NCBI GenBank assembly: GCA_040220455.1
Contig: JAVJUS010000107.1
Location: 1 to 64,000, forward strand
Direction of reading: 5' to 3'
DNA from: JAVJUS01 sp040220455
GTDB lineage: Bacteria > Pseudomonadota > Alphaproteobacteria > DSM-16000 > Inquilinaceae
DNA length: 64,000 nucleotides
Shown one piece after another: positions 35,668 to 44,917 of the stretch (its first letter is position 1; the number at the start of each line of letters is the position of its first letter). The notes below the pieces were generated by a model. That model did not search any database. It saw nothing but the letters and a program-made list of their open reading frames with translations, and was not told where the DNA came from. The position numbers and the translations under genes are program-made.

Positions 35668-36722
35668 TCGAGGTCTCGGCCCAAGGGATCGCCTTCGCCT
35701 TCGCGCCCGATCTCGGGCGGCTCGACCGCTTCGCCGTCGAGGACGAGGGACGGCGGATCGCGCCGCTTCACCGGGCGCCCTGGGTCGGTACCGACGAGAC
35801 GATGCCGCCGGACGCCGCGCCGCTGATGGCCGGGCTGGGCGGGGATTTCTTCTGCGCCCCCTTCGCGGCGCGGGAGGGGGACTCGCCGTTCCATGGCTGG
35901 CCGCCGAACGTGTCGTGGGATGTGTCGGTGCAGGACGAGGGCGTGCTACGCGCGGTGCTGTCGCGGCCCGTCTTCGGGGCGACGCTGGTCAAGGAGCTCG
36001 CGGTCCGCGACGGGCATCCCTTCGTCTATCAGCGCCACGTCTTCATCGGCGGCGAGGGGCGCGTGCCGGCGGCAAACCACGCCAATGTCTCCCTGCCGAA
36101 CGGCGGGTTCATCCGCTGCTCGCCCAAGGCCTGGTGGGAGACGCCGCCCGACCCGCAGGAGAGCGACCCGGCGCTTGGCCGCTCGCGCCTGCGCTATCCC
36201 GACCGCTCGCGCGACCCCGCGCGGTTTCCCGCCCTCGACGGCACGGCGGACTTGACCCGCTATCCCTGGTTCGAGCGGACCGAAGACTTCGCGATCGGCA
36301 TCGAGGCGGCTGACAGCCCGCTCGGCTGGACCGCAGTGACCCGGCCGGCGGAGGGCGACCTCTACCTCTCGCTCCGGCACCCGCGCCGCGTGCCGATGAG
36401 CATGCTGTGGCACTCCAACGGGGGCCGGGACTACGCCCCCTGGTCGGGACGGCATGTCGGCTGCCTGGGCGTCGAGGAGGGCGCGGCCGACCCCATGCTG
36501 GGCGTCTCCTCGGAGAGCGATCTGGCCGGGCCGGGCGCGCTGACGCTTGTGCCGGACGGGACGGTCGAGATGCGCCACGTCATCGGCGCGATCGCCTGGC
36601 CCTCGGGCGAGCCGGTGGCCACGGTGACGCTGGAGGGCGACGCGCTTGCCGTGACGGGCGAAGGCGGCACGGCGCGCCGCGTCCCGTTCCGCGCCGCCTT
36701 CCTCCGCCTGGACGGGGGGTGA
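35664..36722 (+). CDS. Aldose-1-epimerase-like protein (galactose-mutarotase fold)
   Basis: A 352-residue soluble protein rich in beta-strand sequence, with histidines in positions reminiscent of mutarotases (FHGWPPNVSWDVSV, YQRHVFIGGEGRVPAANHAN, MLWHSNGGRDYAPWSGRHVG). It ends the sugar transporter operon, overlapping the ATPase by 4 bases, which fits a role in equilibrating anomers or processing the imported sugar. It is more divergent than GalM; related uncharacterised families (DUF4432-like) share the fold. No signal peptide is evident, so it should be cytoplasmic. Confidence 0.7.
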   Translation: MIEVSAQGIAFAFAPDLGRLDRFAVEDEGRRIAPLHRAPWVGTDETMPPDAAPLMAGLGGDFFCAPFAAREGDSPFHGWPPNVSWDVSVQDEGVLRAVLSRPVFGATLVKELAVRDGHPFVYQRHVFIGGEGRVPAANHANVSLPNGGFIRCSPKAWWETPPDPQESDPALGRSRLRYPDRSRDPARFPALDGTADLTRYPWFERTEDFAIGIEAADSPLGWTAVTRPAEGDLYLSLRHPRRVPMSMLWHSNGGRDYAPWSGRHVGCLGVEEGAADPMLGVSSESDLAGPGALTLVPDGTVEMRHVIGAIAWPSGEPVATVTLEGDALAVTGEGGTARRVPFRAAFLRLDGG

Positions 36723-36774
36723 CCGCCGCCAGGCTCCGGGTTCGGGCCATGGTGCCCTGACGCGCCCAGATGCG

Positions 36775-37902
36775 TCAGCCCGACCGGCGGGCGGCCTCCA
36801 GGCTGCGCACGCTGCCCGGCGGGACCGGTCGTCCACGCCGGGACGAGGCGATCGCGGCGAAGGCGAGCGCCAGCGCGTCGAGATTGTCCCGCGCGTTGTT
36901 GAGCGGCGTCGTGCCGTCCTCGACCGCTCGGAGCAGGGCGCCCATGGTGCCGAGAAAGCCCGCCTCGAACCAGGTGCCCTCGAGCGCGGGACGGGCGACA
37001 CCGTCGGCCGTTGACAGGGTGACGCTCTGGGTCGACAGGTCCGGGCCGCGGCTGGCCAGCGTGCCTCGCGGGCCGGTGACGACCGTCCGGTCCTCGGCGC
37101 CGTGGGGTGTCGCGGCGTCGAACAGGAAGGCGGCCTGGCCCGCCTCGAACGCCACCAGTGCCTGGGCCAGCATGGCCGGCCGCACAGTCTGGCCGGCCGC
37201 CCGCGCGGTGGTGGCGTAGACCTCGCCCGCCCGTCCGCCGATCAGGCTGGTCAGGAAATCGAACCAGTGAATGGCGAAGTCGTAGAAGATCAGGTCGTCG
37301 ATCTCCTCGAACGCCGTGCCGCCGATCCAGGAGTGGTCCCAATGCACGGTCTGGTGACAGGACTGGACCGGACCCAGGAGCCCGGCCCGCACGGCCTCGC
37401 GCATCCAGGCGAAATGCGGCGCCCAGCGGCCGTTCTGGTTGACGGCCAGGACGACGCCCCGCCGGTCGGCCAGATCGACGAGCCCCAGGCCGGCATCCAG
37501 GTCGAGCACGAACGGCTTCTGCGACAGCACGTGCTTGCCGGCCGCGATCGCCGCTTCGATCATGGCGAAGCGCTCGGCGGGATGGGGCGTCAGGTCGACG
37601 ACCTGGATGTCGCGGCGGGTCAGCGTACCTCGGATGTCGTCGCTCGCCTCGGCCTCCGGAAAGTACCGGTCGCGCCGTTCCACGGCTTTCGCGAGCGTCC
37701 GGTTGCAGATCACGGCGACATCCAGCCCGGCCCCGGCATAGGCGGCGAGATGGGCGGCCGAGATGCCGCCGGCGCCGACCAGGGCGATGCGCGGGCGCCA
37801 GGTCCGCGGCAGGGGCGGGCGGTAATCGAGGTCGGGCGCGGCGATCTCGGGCGCCGGCGGCGCCTTCAGGGCGTAGGTGTCGATATCGGGCGTTTCGGTC
37901 AT
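36775..37902 (-). CDS. Gfo/Idh/MocA-family oxidoreductase
   Basis: The ATG at 37902 gives 375 residues; an upstream ATG at 37926 is possible. After a 35-residue leader the NAD(P)-binding fold shows IALVGAGGISAAHLAAYAGA, then DVAVICNRTLAKAVERRD, and the motif normally reading EKP appears as QKP (HVLSQKPFVLD). A WFDFLTSLIGG segment lies in the C-terminal half. Such enzymes oxidise sugars, inositol or amino sugars. It is convergent with the sugar ABC operon and likely acts on the same substrate. It is divergent from the LysR gene, which may control it. Confidence 0.88.
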   Translation of the reverse strand: MTETPDIDTYALKAPPAPEIAAPDLDYRPPLPRTWRPRIALVGAGGISAAHLAAYAGAGLDVAVICNRTLAKAVERRDRYFPEAEASDDIRGTLTRRDIQVVDLTPHPAERFAMIEAAIAAGKHVLSQKPFVLDLDAGLGLVDLADRRGVVLAVNQNGRWAPHFAWMREAVRAGLLGPVQSCHQTVHWDHSWIGGTAFEEIDDLIFYDFAIHWFDFLTSLIGGRAGEVYATTARAAGQTVRPAMLAQALVAFEAGQAAFLFDAATPHGAEDRTVVTGPRGTLASRGPDLSTQSVTLSTADGVARPALEGTWFEAGFLGTMGALLRAVEDGTTPLNNARDNLDALALAFAAIASSRRGRPVPPGSVRSLEAARRSG

Positions 37903-38116
37903 GGCACCGATCCTGTCACGAGGCATCGATCAGGGGCCGGCGCCTGCTTCCTCTTCCGGGAAGAACACCCGGAAAGGACGGCCGCACCGTCGGGCGATAT
38001 TCTGGGCCATGGTCCGCGACGGATCGGTGCCGGCGCAACACCGGCGTGCCGGCGCGGGCGGGGGAGGAGCGCGCCCGTGATGCGGCGCCGCTCGATCAGT
38101 CCGGGGGCATGAGGCC

Positions 38117-39010
38117 GTGCGAATCTCCGATCTCGAGACCTTCGTCCGCTTGGCGACCTTGCGGAACTTCCGGGCGGTCGCCCTGCAATGCAATCTCACG
38201 CAGCCCGCCGTCTCGGCGCGCATCAGCGCGCTCGAGCGGCAGTTGGGCGTCGTCCTGTTCGAGCGCGGCCAGCACGGCGTCACGCTGACCGCCAAGGGCG
38301 CGCAGCTGCTTCATTTCGCCGAGCGGATCCTGGACCAGGCGACGCGCATGCAGGCGGCCGCCAGCCCCGGCGCCGTCGCCGGCGTGGTGCGGCTGGGGGT
38401 CGTCGAGACGGTGGCCTATACATGGCTTCCCGATCTCCTGCGCCGGCTCGCGGAGCGCTACCCGAACCTCTCCGTCGAACTGACCGTCAACACCACCGTC
38501 GCCCTGCGCGAGGCGCTGGTGAACCGGACGCTCGACATCGCCTGCCTGATGGGGCCGATCTCCCAGCCCGAGATCGTCAACCGCTTCGTGTGCCGCTATC
38601 CGCTGTCCTGGGTCGTGAGCCCCGATCTGACGCGCAAGGCCCGTCTGGATCTGGGCGACATCCGGTCGATCCCGGTCATCACCTATCCCCGTCTGTCCCG
38701 GCCGTCGGTGATGATCGCCGAGATGTTCCGCGAGGCCGGCATGTCGCCCGGCCGCTTCGTCTGGTCGGGATCGCTGGCGACGAGCATCCGCATGGTGCTC
38801 GACGGGCTCGGCGTCGGTGTGCTGCCGCCGGCGGTCGTCTCCGACCACTTGGCCGAAGGCCGCCTTCTCCTGGTCGAGGGGCCCGGGCCGCTGCCGGATC
38901 TGGACTACACCTGCAGCTGGCCGGTGACGCCGCAGAACGGTCTCGTCCCGCTGCTCGCGGACATGATGATCGCGCTGAATCCGCCGGACGCCGCGCCGTC
39001 CGTGGGGTGA
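38117..39010 (+). CDS. LysR-family transcriptional regulator
   Basis: The GTG at 38117 begins a 297-residue protein with the standard N-terminal helix-turn-helix (LETFVRLATLRNFRAVALQC, LTQPAVSARISALERQLG, LFER) and a two-lobed effector domain (VRLGVVETVAYTWLPDLLRRL, SLATSIRMVLDGLGVGVLPP). It is divergent from the Gfo/Idh gene (214-base spacer) and upstream of the NMT1-type ABC operon in the same direction, so it could govern either. The effector is presumably the transported compound. Confidence 0.92.
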   Translation: MRISDLETFVRLATLRNFRAVALQCNLTQPAVSARISALERQLGVVLFERGQHGVTLTAKGAQLLHFAERILDQATRMQAAASPGAVAGVVRLGVVETVAYTWLPDLLRRLAERYPNLSVELTVNTTVALREALVNRTLDIACLMGPISQPEIVNRFVCRYPLSWVVSPDLTRKARLDLGDIRSIPVITYPRLSRPSVMIAEMFREAGMSPGRFVWSGSLATSIRMVLDGLGVGVLPPAVVSDHLAEGRLLLVEGPGPLPDLDYTCSWPVTPQNGLVPLLADMMIALNPPDAAPSVG

Positions 39011-39045
39011 TAAAGAAGATTTATGACCTTCAATAGAAATTTTTG

Positions 39046-39059
39046 CTTTGACACCAAAG
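39046..39059 (+). promoter_or_regulatory. Dyad in the AT-rich leader of the NMT1-type ABC operon
   Basis: CTTTG-ACAC-CAAAG lies in an AT-rich patch (39010-39060) between the LysR gene and the binding-protein gene. This is the only marked dip in GC in the spacer and is the best place for the operon's promoter and a regulator site. The dyad is short, so confidence is low. Confidence 0.3.
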
Positions 39060-39265
39060 GGCTCGCGGCGGAACCATTCGATGGTCTTCGTCGAGCAGAG
39101 CCGAGCATTCGATGACCGGCCGGGGCCGGAAAAACGCTCCGTCGCCCGAAAAGAAACGCGTGCGCCTGTAATAATGGTGCCGTTCAACGGGAGCTCGTCA
39201 CCACGACTGTCTTTCGCCGGCCATGAGGTGACGGCGTGATAATTCGGCAAGAGGGGTGGTGATTC

Positions 39266-40594
39266 ATGTCTGGAAACAATTGGAAGGGCGTGCCGCGCCG
39301 GGGCTTCATGAGCATGGCCGGCGGCGTCGCGGCCGGTACCGCGCTCGCGACCTCCTTCCCGCGGCTGACGACGCCGGCGATGGCGCAGTCGATGCCGTCG
39401 GTCCCGCAGAAATCGGTGACGCTGGCCTCCAACCCGTACACCAACCATGCCTGGGTGGTGCTGGCCGAGCGTCTCGGCTACCTGGCCGATGTGGGCATCA
39501 CGCTCGAGACCGGCGACCCCAAGGTGGTGCTGATCCAGCAGTCGGTGCCGCAGCTCCAGAACCGCGAGATCGACATGTCGACGATGTATGTCGGCCTCGT
39601 GACGAGCGCGCTCGACAAGCTGCCCGACATCAAGCCGTTCTTCGTCTACAGCTACTGGGCCGGCAACACGATCCTCACCGGGCCGGACACCGACTTCAAG
39701 ACGGTCGACGACTTTATCGACGAGGGGATGCCGTGGGAGGAGGCGGCGGCCGCCGCCATGGCCCAGCTCGAGGGCCAGGAGATCGCCGTCCCGCCGAATC
39801 CCAGCACCTATCCGTGGATGAACCTGGCTTATTCCTTCGCCGGGCTCACGATGGAGGATTCGGAGACCGTCGCGATCGAGGACCCGAAGGCGGTGCAGCT
39901 CGCGGTCTCCGGCCGCATCCCGTTCGCCGCGCCGGGGGGCGCCGTCCAGATCTACCAGCTCCAGCACCAGGCCGGATGGCGGCCGGTGATGAGCACCGGT
40001 CAGATGCTGAAATACGAGACGGCGAGCGCGGGCAGCGCCGTCAACAACGTGCTGAACTACGACCTGTGCATCACGACGCAGTCCTATATCGACGAGAACC
40101 GGGACACCGTGCTGCGCATGTGCAGCGCCCTCTACCGCACGCTGGACGTCATGTTCGGGCCGAACCAGCAGGAAGTGCTGTCGACCTACGCGCCGTTCAT
40201 CAACGCCCATGCCGGCTCGGAGCTCGACGCCGACGCGATCAAGTTCATCTTCGAGGTGCTGGATCCGTTCTTCCTCTGGAAGGACCAGGAGAAGCTGTGG
40301 ACCGACCCGGCCTACAATCTCCACTACGAGAATATCTACGAGTTCCAGATCCGGAAGTATATCGAGAACGGCACCATCGCCGACCAGGACTATGACCTGG
40401 AGAGCTTCTTCCAGGCCAAGAACATCTGGATGGAGATGGACGGCCAGCGCAAGCAGGCCGATGCCCTGATCGCCAGCGCCGCCGGCCAGACCCTGTCGGA
40501 GGACCGTCAGGCCATCTTCGATGCCGGCCGGGCGCATTACGACGGCTACAACTTCCTGGACGCTGTCCGGTTCCTGGAAGCCGCCCTGGCGTGA
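39266..40594 (+). CDS. NMT1/SsuA-type ABC transporter substrate-binding protein (Tat-exported)
   Basis: A 442-residue protein beginning with a twin-arginine signal (VPRRGFMSMAGGVAAGTALA), cleaved near AMA-QSMPS. The mature part fits NMT1-like binding proteins (KSVTLASNPYTNHAWVVLAE, VGITLETGDPKVVLIQQSVP, GEIDMSTM-like NREIDMSTMYVGLV), the class that binds nitrogen heterocycles, thiamine precursors, sulphonates or nitrate. Tat export implies folding or cofactor loading before secretion. The ATG follows GGGTGGTGATTC, a moderate ribosome-binding site. It overlaps the next gene by 4 bases. Confidence 0.88.
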   Translation: MSGNNWKGVPRRGFMSMAGGVAAGTALATSFPRLTTPAMAQSMPSVPQKSVTLASNPYTNHAWVVLAERLGYLADVGITLETGDPKVVLIQQSVPQLQNREIDMSTMYVGLVTSALDKLPDIKPFFVYSYWAGNTILTGPDTDFKTVDDFIDEGMPWEEAAAAAMAQLEGQEIAVPPNPSTYPWMNLAYSFAGLTMEDSETVAIEDPKAVQLAVSGRIPFAAPGGAVQIYQLQHQAGWRPVMSTGQMLKYETASAGSAVNNVLNYDLCITTQSYIDENRDTVLRMCSALYRTLDVMFGPNQQEVLSTYAPFINAHAGSELDADAIKFIFEVLDPFFLWKDQEKLWTDPAYNLHYENIYEFQIRKYIENGTIADQDYDLESFFQAKNIWMEMDGQRKQADALIASAAGQTLSEDRQAIFDAGRAHYDGYNFLDAVRFLEAALA

Positions 40595-41496
40595 GGGGCG
40601 GCGAGATCGCGGTGGCGCGCGTCGCGCGGAATCCGGCCGGGCCGGCCCGCGCGGCGCTCGACGCGGCCCGGAGGCTGCGTCGTCGCTGGCGGCCGCTGGC
40701 CAGGCGGGTCGTCCTGGGCGGGCTCGGCGTGGTCGTCGTGCTCGGCCTCTGGACGCTCGCCGGCATGGCGGTCGGCCGCTACCTGCCGCCACCTTGGACG
40801 GTCGTCGCCAATCTGCTGGACCACTTCTTCGCCAGCGACTACCTGCGCGGGCTCGGCCTGCCGGCGGGCGGCTATATCGATCATGTCTGGGCGACCACCG
40901 GCAAGGTCGTGGTCGGCATGGTCGTCGGCACGCTGGTCGGCGGCACGCTCGCCCTGGCGGCGGCCCATATCCGCTGGATCGGCGAGGCCTTCGCCCCGCT
41001 CGTCGCCGCGCTCGGGACGCTGCCGATCCTGGCGCTCGCGCCGTTCTTCCTGATCTGGTTCGGCATCTCCGCCGTCTCCCAGATCGTGCTGGTCAGCCTC
41101 TACACGGTGACCATCATCTACATCTACAGCCTGCGCGCCGTGCGCAACATCGACGCCCGCTACGGCGACTACGCCCGCACCCTGGGCGCCCCGCGCCGGC
41201 TCGTCTTCCACCGGGTCAGCCTGCCGGCCGCCCTGCCGGAGATGTTCGGCGGCATCCGGATCGCCTTCGCCGCCTCCTGGGGGCTGACGGCGATCGCCGA
41301 GCTGCTGGGCGCCCAGTCGGGGGCCGGCCGCGCGATCCTGAGTCTCTCGGCCGTCTACGACGTGACGGGCATGATGGCGGTCATCCTGCTGCTCGGGATT
41401 GTCGCGCTGATCATGGACGGGCTGATCGTCATGGCCAAGGCGTGGCTGACGCGCTGGTCGGCCGTCGGCGCCGGCAGCAGCGGAGGATCCTCATGA
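40591..41496 (+). CDS. ABC transporter permease (SsuC/TauC type), first of two
   Basis: A GTG start at 40591 overlaps the binding-protein stop; the product is 301 residues. After a basic N-terminus, six hydrophobic helices follow, with the cytoplasmic EAA-like loop YARTLGAPRRLVFHRVSLPA typical of nitrate/sulphonate/pyrimidine-precursor permeases. It is encoded directly before the ATPase. A second, different permease follows the ATPase, so the importer may use a heterodimeric channel. Confidence 0.9.
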   Translation: MRGGEIAVARVARNPAGPARAALDAARRLRRRWRPLARRVVLGGLGVVVVLGLWTLAGMAVGRYLPPPWTVVANLLDHFFASDYLRGLGLPAGGYIDHVWATTGKVVVGMVVGTLVGGTLALAAAHIRWIGEAFAPLVAALGTLPILALAPFFLIWFGISAVSQIVLVSLYTVTIIYIYSLRAVRNIDARYGDYARTLGAPRRLVFHRVSLPAALPEMFGGIRIAFAASWGLTAIAELLGAQSGAGRAILSLSAVYDVTGMMAVILLLGIVALIMDGLIVMAKAWLTRWSAVGAGSSGGSS

Positions 41497-42293
41497 GCCA
41501 GGGCGAGATCGTCCTCGACAACGTCCATTGCCGCTTCCGCCACGTCTCCGGCCGCACGGTCGCGGCGCTGGACGGGGTCGACGTCACCGTTCCGGCGGGC
41601 CAGCTCGTCTGCCTGGTCGGCCCGTCGGGGCACGGCAAGTCCACGCTGCTGCGCGTGGTCGCCGGTCTGACGCCGCCGACCGAGGGGAGCGTGCACGCCG
41701 GCGGGGAGAAGGTCACGGGCCCGGCCGTCGACCGACCCATGGTCTTTCAGGAGGACACGGTCTTTCCCTGGATGCGCGTGACCGACAACGTCGAGTTCGG
41801 GCTGCGCGCCCAGGGTGTCGGCGACGCCGAGCGGCGACGGACCGTCGCGCGCTGGCTGGAGGAGGTGGGGCTCACGGACTTCGCGGACTCGTGGCCCAAG
41901 GAGCTCTCCGGCGGCATGCGCAAGCGCGTGGCCGTCGCCACCGTATTCGCCACGGGCGCGCCCTACCTGCTGATGGACGAGCCGTTCGGCGCGCTCGACT
42001 ACGTCACGCGGCTCAGCCTGCAGAACATGCTGCTCGACCTGTGGCGCGAGACGCGGCGGACGATCCTGTTCGTCACCCACGACGTGGAGGAGGCCCTGGT
42101 CCTGGCCGACCGGATCCTGGTCATGCGATCGGGCCGGCTGGAGGACGACATCGAGGTGTCCCTGCCGCGCCCGCGCGACGAGGACATCCGCGCCCGTCCG
42201 GAGGCCGTGGCGATCACCAAGCGGATCCATCGCCATCTGGGCCTCGACGACGCGGCGCCGGTCGCCGCCCGGATGGGAGTGACGACCTCATGA
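41493..42293 (+). CDS. ABC transporter ATP-binding protein (SsuB/TauB type)
   Basis: A 266-residue ATPase with Walker A GPSGHGKST (43-51), the Q-loop MVFQEDTVFPW, signature LSGGMRKRVAVATVFATG, Walker B YLLMDEPFGALD and switch region FVTHDVEEALVLADRI. It is of the nitrate/sulphonate/taurine class and energises import with the flanking permeases. Both ends overlap neighbouring genes by 4 bases, indicating a tightly coupled operon. Confidence 0.93.
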   Translation: MSQGEIVLDNVHCRFRHVSGRTVAALDGVDVTVPAGQLVCLVGPSGHGKSTLLRVVAGLTPPTEGSVHAGGEKVTGPAVDRPMVFQEDTVFPWMRVTDNVEFGLRAQGVGDAERRRTVARWLEEVGLTDFADSWPKELSGGMRKRVAVATVFATGAPYLLMDEPFGALDYVTRLSLQNMLLDLWRETRRTILFVTHDVEEALVLADRILVMRSGRLEDDIEVSLPRPRDEDIRARPEAVAITKRIHRHLGLDDAAPVAARMGVTTS

Positions 42294-43147
42294 TCGGGTT
42301 CCTGGTCCGCCACCGGATCGGCGTGCTGTCGGTCCTGATCGTCGTCGTCGTCTGGGAGATCGCCGGCCATGTCAGCCCGCACAGCCCGCTGCGGGAAAGC
42401 CCGGTCGTCCCGCCGCTGGAGTTCATCTTCGGCCCGGCGCTGATCGGCATGGCGGACTACTGGCGCATCGACTGGCTGGCGCCGACGCCGATCGACGGCG
42501 GCGAGCGCACGCTGCTCGGCGCCGTGCTCGCCCTGTCCTACCACACGGTGCTGACGCTCTCGCGCCTGGTCGTCGGGCTCGTCCTGGGGGCGGTGATCGG
42601 GGTCGCGCTGGGCCTCGCGATCTCCTGGTCGCGGGTGGCGCGGGAGATGTTCGCCGCGCCGCTGCACATCTTTCGCATGCTGCCGCTGCTCGCGATGGTG
42701 CCGCTGTTCCAGTTCTGGTTCGGGGCGACCAACCTCAGCGCCATCGTCTTCGTCGCCTACGGGGTCGGCGTGGTCTATCTCGCCGGCACCGTCAACGCCG
42801 TCGCCAATATCCAGGCCCGCTACTACGAGTACGCGGCGACGCTCGGGGCCTCGAAGGCGCGGATCTACGCCTCGGTGGTTCTGCCCGCCATCCTGCCGGA
42901 ACTGTTCTCCAGCGTCATGCTGACCCTGGGGCTCGCCTGGTCGGCCGTGATCGGCGCGGAATACATCGGCGTCGATTCCGGTATCGGGCGCATGATCATC
43001 TGGGCCGAGTTCTTCAGCCACACCGGCCGGATCGCGCTCGTCACGATCCTGCTCACGGTCTACGCGGCGGCGAGCTTCCTGGTCTTCCGCGGCGTGGCGC
43101 GCCGGTTGTTGTCCTGGATGCCCTCCGGCGATCCCACCCGCCCATGA
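42290..43147 (+). CDS. ABC transporter permease (SsuC/TauC type), second of two
   Basis: A 285-residue membrane protein with six helices and the EAA-like loop YAATLGASKARIYASVVLPA. It shares the family with the permease at 40591 but differs throughout and has a larger periplasmic insertion (about 25-75). Two permease genes flanking one ATPase gene suggest a heterodimer, which is uncommon in the SsuABC group. The ATG overlaps the ATPase stop. Confidence 0.9.
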   Translation: MIGFLVRHRIGVLSVLIVVVVWEIAGHVSPHSPLRESPVVPPLEFIFGPALIGMADYWRIDWLAPTPIDGGERTLLGAVLALSYHTVLTLSRLVVGLVLGAVIGVALGLAISWSRVAREMFAAPLHIFRMLPLLAMVPLFQFWFGATNLSAIVFVAYGVGVVYLAGTVNAVANIQARYYEYAATLGASKARIYASVVLPAILPELFSSVMLTLGLAWSAVIGAEYIGVDSGIGRMIIWAEFFSHTGRIALVTILLTVYAAASFLVFRGVARRLLSWMPSGDPTRP

Positions 43148-43172
43148 AGGCCGTGCAGGAAGGGACCCCGGG

Positions 43173-43925
43173 ATGACCGAGCTCGCCGGCCGCAAGGCCC
43201 TGGTCATCGGCAGCGCGACCGGCATCGGCCGCGCCGTCGTCGACGCCTTCGCCGCGGCGGGCGCCGACGTGGCGGTGGCGGACAAGGGCCATGCCGACGC
43301 GCTCGACGCTCTGGTCGCGGGCCTCCGCTCGGCCGGGCGGGACGCCGTGGCGCTTCAGGTCGACGTGGTCGACGAAGCGTCCGTCGCCGCCGCGATCCAG
43401 GCCGCGACCGACCGGTTCGGCGCGCTCGACATCCTGGTCAACAACGCCGGCACCGCCCAGCGCCAGGGGCCGTTCGAGACCACCGACACCGGCGAGTGGG
43501 ACCGGGTCATGGCGGTCAATCTCCGCGGCGTCGCCTTCGGCATGAAGCACGCGCTGCCGGCGATGCTGGCGCGCGGCTACGGCCGGATCATCAACACCGC
43601 CTCCCAGCTCGCCCACAAGCCATCGCCGGGCAACGCCGCCTATTGCGCCAGCAAGGCCGGGGTCGTGGCGCTGACCGTGTCCGTCGCCCAGGAGGTCGCG
43701 CGCTCGGGCGTGACCGTGAACGCCGTCTGTCCGGGTCCGACCGACACGCCGATGTGGCGCGCCGGCGATTCGGCCTGGAACGCCTGGAAAGCCGAGAGCC
43801 TGCCGATCGGGCGCATCGGGACGCCGGGGGAGATCGCCGCCGCCTATGTCTGGCTCGCCTCCGACGCGGCGTCGTTCATGGTCGGCCAGAGCGTGTCGCC
43901 CAACGGCGGCGACGTGATGTGGTAG
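43173..43925 (+). CDS. Short-chain dehydrogenase/reductase (SDR)
   Basis: A 250-residue classical SDR: cofactor loop GSATGIGR (13-20), LVNNAG, catalytic Ser in NTASQLAHKPS, and the Tyr-Lys pair in AYCASKAG, with the PG motif VCPGPTDTPMW afterwards. It oxidises a hydroxyl or reduces a carbonyl with NAD(P). The ATG follows AAGGGACCCCGGG. It lies 25 bases after the permease and 20 before the PuuE-like gene, so it is likely part of the same pathway. Confidence 0.92.
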   Translation: MTELAGRKALVIGSATGIGRAVVDAFAAAGADVAVADKGHADALDALVAGLRSAGRDAVALQVDVVDEASVAAAIQAATDRFGALDILVNNAGTAQRQGPFETTDTGEWDRVMAVNLRGVAFGMKHALPAMLARGYGRIINTASQLAHKPSPGNAAYCASKAGVVALTVSVAQEVARSGVTVNAVCPGPTDTPMWRAGDSAWNAWKAESLPIGRIGTPGEIAAAYVWLASDAASFMVGQSVSPNGGDVMW

Positions 43926-43945
43926 GGCCGCGGGAGAGGGGAAGC

Positions 43946-44917
43946 ATGGTCGATCTGCCGCCGCCGCGCCGAATTCCGGCCCATCGCAACCTCTACGGCT
44001 ACGGCCCCGAGCCGCCGGCGGTCGGCTGGCCGGGCGGGGCGCGGGTCGCCGTCTCGCTCGTGCTCAATGTCGAGGAGGGCTCCGAGCAGGCGGTCTCGCG
44101 CGGCGACGCGGTCAACGAGCATGTCCACGACATGGTCCACGAGGTCCGCGGCATGGACGACCCGGCCATGGAGTCGCATTTCGACTACGGCGCGCGGGCG
44201 GGCTACTGGCGCATCGTCCGGGTGCTGGCGGCGCACGGCGCGACCTGCACGATCAACGGCTGCGCCGAAGCGCTCGAGGTGACGCCCTGGATCGCCCGCG
44301 ACGCCGTCGCCCGGGGTTTCGAGATCGCCTGCCACGGGGACCGCTGGCTGGCCCATGGCGGCCTGGACGAGGCGACCGAGCGCGCCACGATCGCGCGCGC
44401 CGTGGCGCGGATCGAGCGGGCCTGCGGCGTCCGCCCGGTGGGCTGGCACACCCGCTGTCCCCATACCCTCGCGACGCGCCGGCTGCTCGTCGAGGAGGGC
44501 GGCTTCACCTATGACAGCGACGCCTATGACGACGACCTGCCCTCGCTGATCGAGGTCGCGGGCCGGCCGCACGTGGTCCTGCCCTATTCGCTCGACACCA
44601 ACGACATGCGCTGCCAGCGCCCGGAGGCGGCCTTCGTCACCGCCGGGCAGTTCGCCGAATACGTCATCGACGCCTTCGAGACGCTTTACGAGGAAGGCGA
44701 GGCGGTGCCGAAGATGATGACGATCGGCCTGCACACGCGGACCATCGGCCGGCCGGGCCGCATCGCGGGGCTGCAGCGGGTGATGGCCCATCTGGCGGCC
44801 AAGCCGGCGGGCACCGTCTGGTTCGCCCGGCGGCGCGACATCGCCGATCACTGGCGCGCCCACGCCCCGGTCCTGCCGGCGCCGCCGGGCGACGCCGGGT
44901 CCGGGCCGTCGTCATGA
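43946..44917 (+). CDS. PuuE/allantoinase-like polysaccharide-deacetylase-family hydrolase
   Basis: A 323-residue protein of the PuuE subgroup. PuuE from Pseudomonas is a metal-independent cyclic-amide hydrolase (allantoinase). Landmarks: VSLVLNVEEGSEQAV (the NVEEGSE block at 41-47 corresponds to the NYEEG motif of PuuE), MESHFDYGARAGYWRI, CHGDRWLAHGG, GWHTRCPHTLATRRLL and YDSDAYDDDLP. The association with an AllA-family ureidoglycolate lyase two genes later supports a ureide or cyclic-amide substrate. No uricase or OHCU decarboxylase is nearby, so the substrate may not be allantoin itself. Its ribosome-binding site is GGGAGAGGGGAAGC. Confidence 0.85.
   Translation: MVDLPPPRRIPAHRNLYGYGPEPPAVGWPGGARVAVSLVLNVEEGSEQAVSRGDAVNEHVHDMVHEVRGMDDPAMESHFDYGARAGYWRIVRVLAAHGATCTINGCAEALEVTPWIARDAVARGFEIACHGDRWLAHGGLDEATERATIARAVARIERACGVRPVGWHTRCPHTLATRRLLVEEGGFTYDSDAYDDDLPSLIEVAGRPHVVLPYSLDTNDMRCQRPEAAFVTAGQFAEYVIDAFETLYEEGEAVPKMMTIGLHTRTIGRPGRIAGLQRVMAHLAAKPAGTVWFARRRDIADHWRAHAPVLPAPPGDAGSGPSS

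Noticed and set aside
38096..40792. Long minus-strand open frame covering LysR and the NMT1-type binding protein
   Set aside because: Antisense shadow; both plus-strand genes have complete family motifs and the shadow has none.
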